Assembly: GCF_949987515.2 (NCBI RefSeq)
Contig: NC_082698.1
Coordinates: forward strand, 3,257,455-3,321,454
Length of the DNA: 64,000 nt
Direction: 5' to 3'
From: Delphinus delphis
Lineage: Eukaryota > Chordata > Mammalia > Artiodactyla > Delphinidae
Shown: positions 57,313 through 64,000 of the stretch, piece by piece
Position numbering within the stretch: position 1 is the first letter of the stretch
How the letters are laid out: each line of letters starts with the position of its first letter
Made by a program: the position numbers and the translations under genes
Notes under the pieces: model-generated
What the model was told of the DNA's origin: nothing
The model's input: only the letters and a program-made list of their open reading frames with translations
Databases searched by the model: none

Positions 57313-59087
57313 CATGGATGCTGGTTTTTTTTGTGCGCATAGCGATGGGCAATTTTTTGAGTAACATATTGTGTGGAAACAGTATAATCTGACTGAAACC
57401 TTGGCTCTTGACACTGGATGGGTTATATGGTACCGTGGAACCTTCAAGAGACGCTTGTGCCAAAGAAAATTCAGGGTGATAACAGATGGCCCCTTCTGAA
57501 TAAGCTCTGGGCCCCTGTAACCCGTTTCCTGTGCCTTCCATCACGCTGATGGCCATGAACAGGCATCCCACGTGAGTACAGTGTGCGTGCGCAATGGAGT
57601 CTTGGGAAAATAATGTTTGAATATTTGTTTCTGCGTTTACGTGCTCCATTGGTGAATGAAATGGTAAATATTTAAATCCCGAAACTCTTTCCCTTTCTCC
57701 TTCAAAGACCCATTCTGAGCCGATCTGGCCGACGTGGCATCTCCGCTCCCCGATTCATTAATCACTCTTTGTTTGGGCCGAGTTCATTGTTCCGATTGTC
57801 CAATCCTGCTCGGGAGGGAGCATCACGGCCCAGCTCTTTGTTCAACACGCTGGTCCCGTGGACACACCTGGGGGCGGGGCTGGCGTGCACGGGCAGCAGC
57901 CTCGCAGCCCGATGCGGAAGTCCTGCGTAGCTTTCAAAATACGGAGGGTGAAGGCAGAGACATACTGCCTGTAATTACGTGGCTTGACAAACACCTAGTG
58001 GCGAGGCATCACCACAGGAGTGATCACCTCTTAAAAGCTCGGTCCTAATTAATTTGAAAACACGTAGTGAATGACTAATGTTTTATTGGTGACGGATGAT
58101 TTTTGAGGATTTCTTTATGTACTGAACAAGGGAAAAGATGGTTATGATTATGCAACGTGCAGAAATGAAAGAATTACCGGAAGCGCTTGGTTTTTGCCGT
58201 TGAATTCACAACTTGGAATTATCTAGTTAAACTTGGGTCCTCGAAGGCCCTAAAATACAATCCATCATTAGGAGATATTGAGGAACATGATTGGAGAGCG
58301 GTGATAATGTATGGCTGCAGAGCTATGTTAATGTAATTTAGGGATAAAATATAATAACTTTCATCCCCAAATCATATCATATAAAATATCTGCTGTCGAT
58401 GCACGGTTTGTAGGTGGCATCCTGCCTGTATATGTATGTAGCGGCAGTTCTTTATAAGATGCGTACATTTTATTTTGTTTACCAGTATGCAAGGTACTAA
58501 AAAGGGTTTTATTGGAAGCACATACTCTAGATTTACAATATTATATTAGAGTGTATACATTTTCCAGCAACAAAAACAAAAAAGGTCCCACTGTATCCAC
58601 ACCAGTGACAAATCTGCCAGGAAGTGACTAGTTGATATGCCTTTTTATTGCCACAGCTGCCTTGTTTTCTCTACTCAAAATAAAAGAAAATCACAGGATC
58701 CTTAAAATAATAGCTGGCAGCAGGTAGTTACTGGGAAACGCATGTCCCGACTCTTCACTTTGTAGCATCCGTCCGGATGGCAGATGAGAGGCTGGGATCT
58801 GCAGGTCGGTGACAAATACACGGGTAATAGCATTCAGCTCGCCTAACTGTAAAAGTGAATTCACCAGTCCTCTTTGTTTGATTGTAGACCTGACATGTCG
58901 GATGAAAGGGGGCCGTGGATTACCTGCCAAAACAACAGCACAAATAAACGCTAGGCACTCGGGCTGCTTGATGTCGACTTACAAACATCTCTCCCATCAT
59001 CGATTCCAATTGAGCTGACGTGGAAAACCCGGAGTCGCTGCCTTAGATGAGGGGGGATCTCGCAGCCCAGCCGCATCCGGCCGGTCT
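57313..59087. other. Unique stretch, candidate conserved non-coding DNA
   Basis: No interspersed repeat recognised. 58020-58440 and 58690-58960 are AT-rich, carry TAATTAATT-type motifs and look like unbroken single-copy DNA. 57730-57920 is CpG-richer. Short frames show no family signature. Confidence 0.35.
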
Positions 59088-59104
59088 GGGGGGGGGGGGG
59101 GGGG
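59088..59104 (+). repeat. G17 homopolymer
   Basis: Seventeen consecutive G followed by C and GGGG. Very prone to slippage and sequencing error, and can fold as a G-quadruplex. The true length may differ from the assembly. Confidence 0.9.
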
Positions 59105-59718
59105 CGGGGCTGAACCATGCGCCTCTGGGTCGCGCTCTGGGTTGCGTGGGACCCAGGATGCCCCTTTTCCGTGGGCCAGGTGGAGCCGGGGCTCTGCAAA
59201 CAGGACGACAATATTTAGCATTCATAGGTGTTCTTCTGAAAGTTCTTAGACTGTCTGATGTGACAGGTCTGGCACTAAAACTACCTCCTGTGGCACTGGT
59301 TGATTTAAGCCAGAGGCAGCTCACGGGAGTGAAAGAGGCAAGCACGGGCATCTTTGGTGCGTCTTTTTCTTTACTTATTCCCTTTGCGTTCCTACCAAGC
59401 CCCCCTTAGGAGACTGCAGTTGTGAGGAGAAGGCGCTATTTATTGGCTGTGGGTTTTTTTAAGGTTCAAAATAAGACTTGCAGGGCTGCTTATCTATCCC
59501 AGTTCTGCCCATGGTAAAGCAAACCCCTACAATTAATTGCAGGCTCTCTTGCGTTTGGGTTTATCTTGATTTATAGATACACAGAAAATAATCTTTTATA
59601 GTACTTCTTAAAATAATACTTGTTATTTCTGAAAATAAAAGAGACTTTTATGATTTTTAAAAACGTTGTACCAAGCCATGATTTTTACCACCCCACTTCA
59701 GGATGGCTAAGAGAAAAC
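59105..59718. other. Unique spacer
   Basis: CpG-rich at its start (59105-59160), then unique AT-rich DNA with no named repeat. Confidence 0.35.
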
Positions 59719-59872
59719 TTTTCTTTCTTCCTTCCTCTCTTCCTTTCTTTCTTCTCTCTTTCTTTCTCTCCCTCCCTCCCTCCCTCTCTCTCTCTCTCTC
59801 TCTCTCTTTCTTCCTCCCTTCCTCCCTCCCTTCTTCCCTTCTTTCTTTCTTTTTCTTTCTTTCTTTCTTTTT
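59719..59872 (-). repeat. Polypyrimidine (CTTT/CCCT/CT)n tract
   Basis: About 150 bp of nearly pure C/T on the + strand, with (CT)n at about 59785-59807. Four CCC runs at 59770-59784 separated by single T bases make a minus-strand G-quadruplex with one-base loops. The mirror-like polypurine structure can form triplex H-DNA. Confidence 0.9.
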
Positions 59873-60480
59873 TGCGCACACAGGTGTGAAAGTGAAAGTT
59901 GCAGGGAAAACGTGTTACATCAGGCTCGGCCCATGAGTGGTGTTCTCCCGGATCTGGGTGGAAGCCTCCGGGCCTCAGGGCCACAGAAACTCTTTGCCTG
60001 CAGCCTTTCGCTGTGACTCTGCCGGTGTGCCCTGTGCTCCCTGCTGCAACTACTCCTTACCATCTACAAACCAGGGTCAGAAAGAGCTTGAAGTGGCTTA
60101 AGGATATCCAGTGTGAGGGTTAAACACCATGCTGGACTAACTGACCAGTAGTACTCAGAGAAAGCTAATTTTAGCTACTTTGTCTCCTGGGCGCTCATTT
60201 AAAACAATACCCTGCATATTTAAAACATGCCGCACACTTAAAATACATATTCTCTATTTTTAGCCTACGATTTAAATGGCCTCCCACCAAAAATCATTTT
60301 AAACCATTACAGAGAACTCTACGTCGATCTAAATTCCTTAAAAAATACAGCCAAAGGCTGTGGACGGTGATTCCCGGATCAGCAATGATGCTCACCAAAG
60401 TGCCTGGGTTTTTGATTTTTCAAAAAGAGCACACCTCAAACTTATGTGTGAACATCCAGCATCTGTAAACATGTACCATT
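59873..60480. other. Unique spacer
   Basis: No repeat or gene recognised. Confidence 0.35.
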
Positions 60481-61550
60481 TTCTCGGCATGCTTAATGGT
60501 ATGTCACGTTATTTCTAGCCGAGTAGCGTCCTTCAGAATCCCAGGGACGTCCTTATTTAGCAAACAGACTCTTCAATAAGAGAACTAAATTTAGTTCTTT
60601 GCAAGGAGGTTATAAATACTAATTTTTTCTGGTGCCAATATTGGTGATTAAATCACCCTAATTGGCATTGTTTGAGCTAATCACGGGGTGATTTATTTGC
60701 CTGCTATGTTTACATGAAGTAGATAGCAACAATTAAGTTTATTTTAACTGTAGTTATTAGAAATACAGTAAGTGTAATATATGCCAGAAGCAAATAAACA
60801 TATTAGCAGGAAATGTTTAAATGATCTGAGTCACCGTACGAGCCAGCATAGCAGGTGGTGATATCCTGTTTTTAAATTACATCTCAGCAAGTGAACATAA
60901 TAAATCCTCCTGTGTTATGCATTTCGCTGGTAGCGACTTACACTCACATTATTCAGTTTGACCTCATTCCTGCTAATCACCATCTCGGTTTTAATAGCTG
61001 CCACAGTGAGTGAAACAGTTAATGCAGTATTTCTTGCCGAAAGAGCGCCTGTCAGGCTATTGATGACAAATTAAAATTAATAAAGAAGATCCGTGTTGAA
61101 TTGGAGGGAATGGAATAACTCTGGCACGCACGTGACGGCCGTGGCCTCTGGGGCGCCCTGTGAAGACTAATGTTTTTGGTGTATGTGCATTGTCCTGAAA
61201 GGCAGCGCGAAAACTGCCAAAACCCTGCCTCCGCCTGGAAGACTTCCTGAAATAGGAACTGTATTCTTTTAGCCCTCATCACATGTAATTTGTCCCTCGG
61301 AGGGTTATTTCCCGTTCTGTACACCTTAGCTCTGTGCTGTAATAATAGTATGTTTCCAAGGCTCTACGGTTTTATTTACCTCACTGAGAACCTTTACGAG
61401 AACAATCGCATACACATAGGAGTCCGGAAAAGGCGGCCAAAACGTGCAAGTTCAATGCTGCGTTTCTGCAGAATGTATCGGCCTCCATTGCAAGGGGGCC
61501 CAGACACTTGGTGAAAGAGCCAGCACTGCCGCTTGTTCAAAAAGCACTCG
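60481..61550. promoter_or_regulatory. Candidate conserved non-coding element with homeodomain-like half sites
   Basis: A kilobase of AT-rich single-copy DNA with no repeats. 60643-60657 reads ggtgatt-a-aatcacc, a perfect inverted pair, and 60679-60693 reads aatcac-ggg-gtgatt, a second inverted pair of the same half site. The right end of the second pair runs into TGATTTAT (60689-60697), the PBX-HOX type composite. TAAT cores are dense through 60720-61100. Enhancer function is inferred from motifs and composition only. Confidence 0.4.
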
Positions 61551-62678
61551 GCGTTTGGGGGTCATTCTTTCCTTTCTTACGGAAAATGAGGTCTAAGCAC
61601 AGTGCATTTTTCTCTTCAGTGGGTCCAAAATGAGAAGGTAACACTCCCCAGAAGATTAGACTCAATATCCTAAATACATATGTCCCCATAGCTTAGGTAT
61701 GTTTTATGTCCACTTATATATAACATGTTCTTAAAAGGGAAAATCAAGACTCTGCTGGAGAACGGGAGCTGGGGGGAGGGGAGGGCCACCCACAGCCCGG
61801 GGCTGTGGTGGGAAGGCTGTTCTGGGGCCCTGAACTGGGTGACCATGGCAAGGTGACCTTTTTGTAGCCCTGAAGGGATGGTTGCAGCCTTTGCAGAATC
61901 AGGGAACGTGATTCTGACTGTGCCCGGGAGACACACCACAGCGAATGAGTCATCTTATCCCCGAAGGAGGCCGTCCACGGAAATCAACACGGAAGGCCTG
62001 CGCTGGTCTTCCCAGTAAGCGCCAGGCCTGATGGCTGCCCTGGAGAGAGGAAGCAGAACGAAAACCCTGCCCCTGGACTCCTTCTGGAAACCGAGGGGAA
62101 CCCCAGAGCCGTCCCCACCGTTCCAGACTCCATGGTCTGCTGACGGCTGTGTGACTTTAGCTCTGGGCCTCCCTTGCTGGATCCCAGATTTCTCATGTGT
62201 TGTGTCCTGTCTCTGAGTTGCCAGCTCAAGATTCCACGGGGAAAAAGAACAGTCCTGTCGTGGGGCCCCGGGGCCCTGGGGTAACTAGCTCTGCACCTTG
62301 CAGACCGCTGGCAGGGAGTGGCTTTCTTGCCGTGTTCCTGCTGCCCCTTCCCCGGCCTGAATCCTTGCAGCCAGCCCATCTGCCCTCTGGCCCGCCCCGA
62401 CCACTGCGGGGCTGTCTGGTCCCGTCTCCTGGACCACCCCCCAGACTTGGGTGTCCGTGTGGCCCCTTCTCACTGGCTGCTTTGGGTCAGGGGCACGCCC
62501 TCATTTCCCTGAGCTGGAATCCTCTTGGGTAGAGATCATCTGAGACGTAACCTTTCATTAAAGGATGTGGACACTGGCCTGGTGTGGACAGACTTGCTAT
62601 CTCTGCCTTTCCTCCTCTTTCAAGAGCTGTATCTGGGCCCTGTCTTGCCTCCATGGGAACTACAGACAGTGCGTCTAA
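61551..62678. other. Unique stretch
   Basis: No interspersed repeat recognised. 62000-62520 is GC-rich and opened by chance frames on both strands, without recognisable domains. Confidence 0.35.
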
Positions 62679-62691
62679 TTCAACAATGCAT
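62679..62691 (+). repeat. Target-site duplication, left copy (L1 62692-62963)
   Basis: ttcaacaatgcat, matching 62964-62976 with one A/G difference. Confidence 0.75.
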
Positions 62692-62963
62692 CAGATTAAT
62701 TAATTAATTAATTGAAATTTATTTTCTTATTGAGATGACATTGTTTACAACATTATACAAGTCTCACGTGTACATTATCGTTCTACTTCTGTATACCTTA
62801 CAGTGAGCTCACTACCAAAAGTTTAGTTTCCGTCCATCACCATGCAGTCGATTCCCTTTACCCCTTTACCCTCAGCATTCCTTTCCGGTAACCGCTATTC
62901 TGTTCTCTGTAGCTACGTGTTTGTTCTGGTTTGGTTCGGTTTGTTCATCTATTTTGTTTTTCG
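62692..62963 (-). mobile_element. 5'-truncated L1 LINE 3' end
   Basis: Antisense L1 3' UTR: a (TTAA)n block complementary to the tail at 62695-62713, then 'cttattgagatgacattgtt', 'acattatacaagtctcacgt', 'ctcactaccaaaagtttagt', 'ccgtccatcaccatgcagt', 'tttccggtaaccgctattct' and 'ctctgtagctacgtgtttgt'. A 13-bp target-site duplication with one mismatch flanks it. Confidence 0.85.
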
Positions 62964-62976
62964 TTCAACAGTGCAT
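62964..62976 (+). repeat. Target-site duplication, right copy (L1 62692-62963)
   Basis: ttcaacagtgcat; one base differs from 62679-62691. Confidence 0.75.
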
Positions 62977-64000
62977 TTTAGATGCAGAATATACCTACAG
63001 GAAAAAGGAGAATTTGGAGTTTCGGTTTTTAATAACAGTCTCTTACCAGATTTCTAAGTCCTTGTCTCTCTTCTGCAACAGTTCATCTATGGGCTTTATT
63101 GGAAATTGACATCGCATATTATAACCTAATGCAAGATAGAACCTTCTCTGTTTTGCCCAAATGTTCAACGATATTGCAGTGTGCTTTGCGCATAGCGCTA
63201 GCGTATTCCCTCTGTTGAATCAATGGCCATCCATCTAACAGGTGTGCGAGAGGATGCTGTGCATTCATCTCAGTCCTGAAATGCGGAATTGTTTTAATAC
63301 AGGATTAAGAGGGTTGACACCTTGAAAAATTGAGAGGAGGTCCTTTGCAATTCATAGGGTTGACATATACTAGTCAAATTGCTGTGTCTCTGAGTTGTAA
63401 AATAAAAGTACAGAAAATGAGGAATTAATTCAATTAAACATTTTCCCACCCACCTTTTACCTTTCCTCACTGCTCTGGGGAATAATTTATGAAATGCATA
63501 TCACCAGAAGACTTATTTTTGCCATTATTTTTAACTTAATGAGTGTACCTTGCACATCAGAGAGAAAGAGCAAAGGTTAAATTTTACATTAACAGCACAT
63601 TGCAACATGGTATGCAAATATCTATATGCAAATATAAAGCCCCTGGAAGATGGATGTGTTATATTTTTAACCAGTTAAGTATGACTGTGAAGTATTGTGT
63701 GAGATATTCAGTGGTTTCATTTTTATGTCTTTCTTGTAAATAATGCATAAAGTATGTAGATGGTGTCAAAATATGATTAAGCTATTAGCTTTCTAGTTTT
63801 CATAGTTAAGAATGTGTTCAGCATGGAGCCCCTAATAACTCATTTCTAAAGGCAGCGACCAGTATGAAATATTTCTTATTCAAGTGAACATCATCATGTG
63901 ACATAATGATTTTGCTTAAAACCAAGTTAAATGAGGAGTAAAATTAAACAATATTGCACGAATTGTGTTTGACTAATTTCGTGTCACATTATATTAGCGA
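62977..64000. other. Unique AT-rich stretch with tandem octamers
   Basis: No repeat family recognised. Two identical 11-bp copies of tatgcaaatat (63611-63621 and 63625-63635) each contain the POU octamer ATGCAAAT. The stretch runs to the window end without a credible exon. Confidence 0.35.

Noticed and set aside
57107..57649. 180-codon frame on - and 169-codon frame on + at 56883-57392
   Set aside because: Both are sustained by the stop-free TG/CA microsatellite and give Cys/Val or His/Thr repeats.
59657..59984. Lys/Arg/Glu-rich and Ser/Phe/Leu-rich frames
   Set aside because: They translate the polypyrimidine tract and have no coding value.

Overview
The window looks like non-coding nuclear DNA from a whale or dolphin (Cetartiodactyla, most likely Cetacea). 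The best evidence is three copies of the tRNA-derived CHR SINE family (5220-5516 on +, 6881-7239 on -, 49123-49331 on -), each bounded by its own 13-16 bp target-site duplication, plus L1 3' ends of the type seen in cetartiodactyls. Older mammalian repeats (MIR, L2, MER5A, MLT1/MaLR and ERVL-type LTRs, old L1M) make up the rest of the recognisable elements. No bacterial, plasmid or phage features are present.

I found no protein-coding gene I can support. The longest ATG-to-stop frame is 201 codons (3281-3886), which is near the chance limit for 64 kb and shows no recognisable domain. Other long frames lie over MIR/MER5A, SINE or microsatellite DNA. No rRNA, functional tRNA, snoRNA or CRISPR array was seen. 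The window is best read as a gene desert or part of a very large intron.

Layout. 0-5 kb: unique DNA with MIR copies and a G-quadruplex-prone purine tract. 5-13 kb: the most repeat-dense part, with two SINEs, an ERVL-type LTR, an L1 split by a Tigger-like DNA element, and two L2 copies. 13-20 kb: a palindromic MER element, a 5'-truncated L1 and an MLT1 LTR. 20-23 kb: MIR and two MER5A. 23-28 kb: long unique AT-rich DNA. 28-31 kb: MIR and an old L1. 31-36 kb: an unusual hairpin/octamer-repeat cluster (33146-33272) and a CpG-rich patch (33575-33865). 36-48 kb: mostly unique DNA with one MaLR LTR, an L2 and a MIR. 48-50.5 kb: an old L1 interrupted by a young SINE. 51-56 kb: a dinucleotide repeat, an unusual inverted repeat (53254-53387) and two L1 fragments in opposite orientation. 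56.9-59.9 kb: a cluster of structure-forming simple repeats. 60-62 kb: unique AT-rich DNA with paired homeodomain-like half sites. 62.7-63 kb: an L1 fragment.

The long unique AT-rich stretches between repeats, several carrying homeodomain-, POU- or PBX/HOX-like motifs, would fit a desert of conserved regulatory elements around a developmental gene. That is inference from composition and motifs only: no alignment could be made and I cannot name the neighbouring gene. I found no convincing undescribed gene system. The most interesting structures are the 33.2 kb hairpin cluster, the 53.3 kb inverted repeat, the 44.3 kb palindromic octamer and the 60.6 kb half-site cluster.
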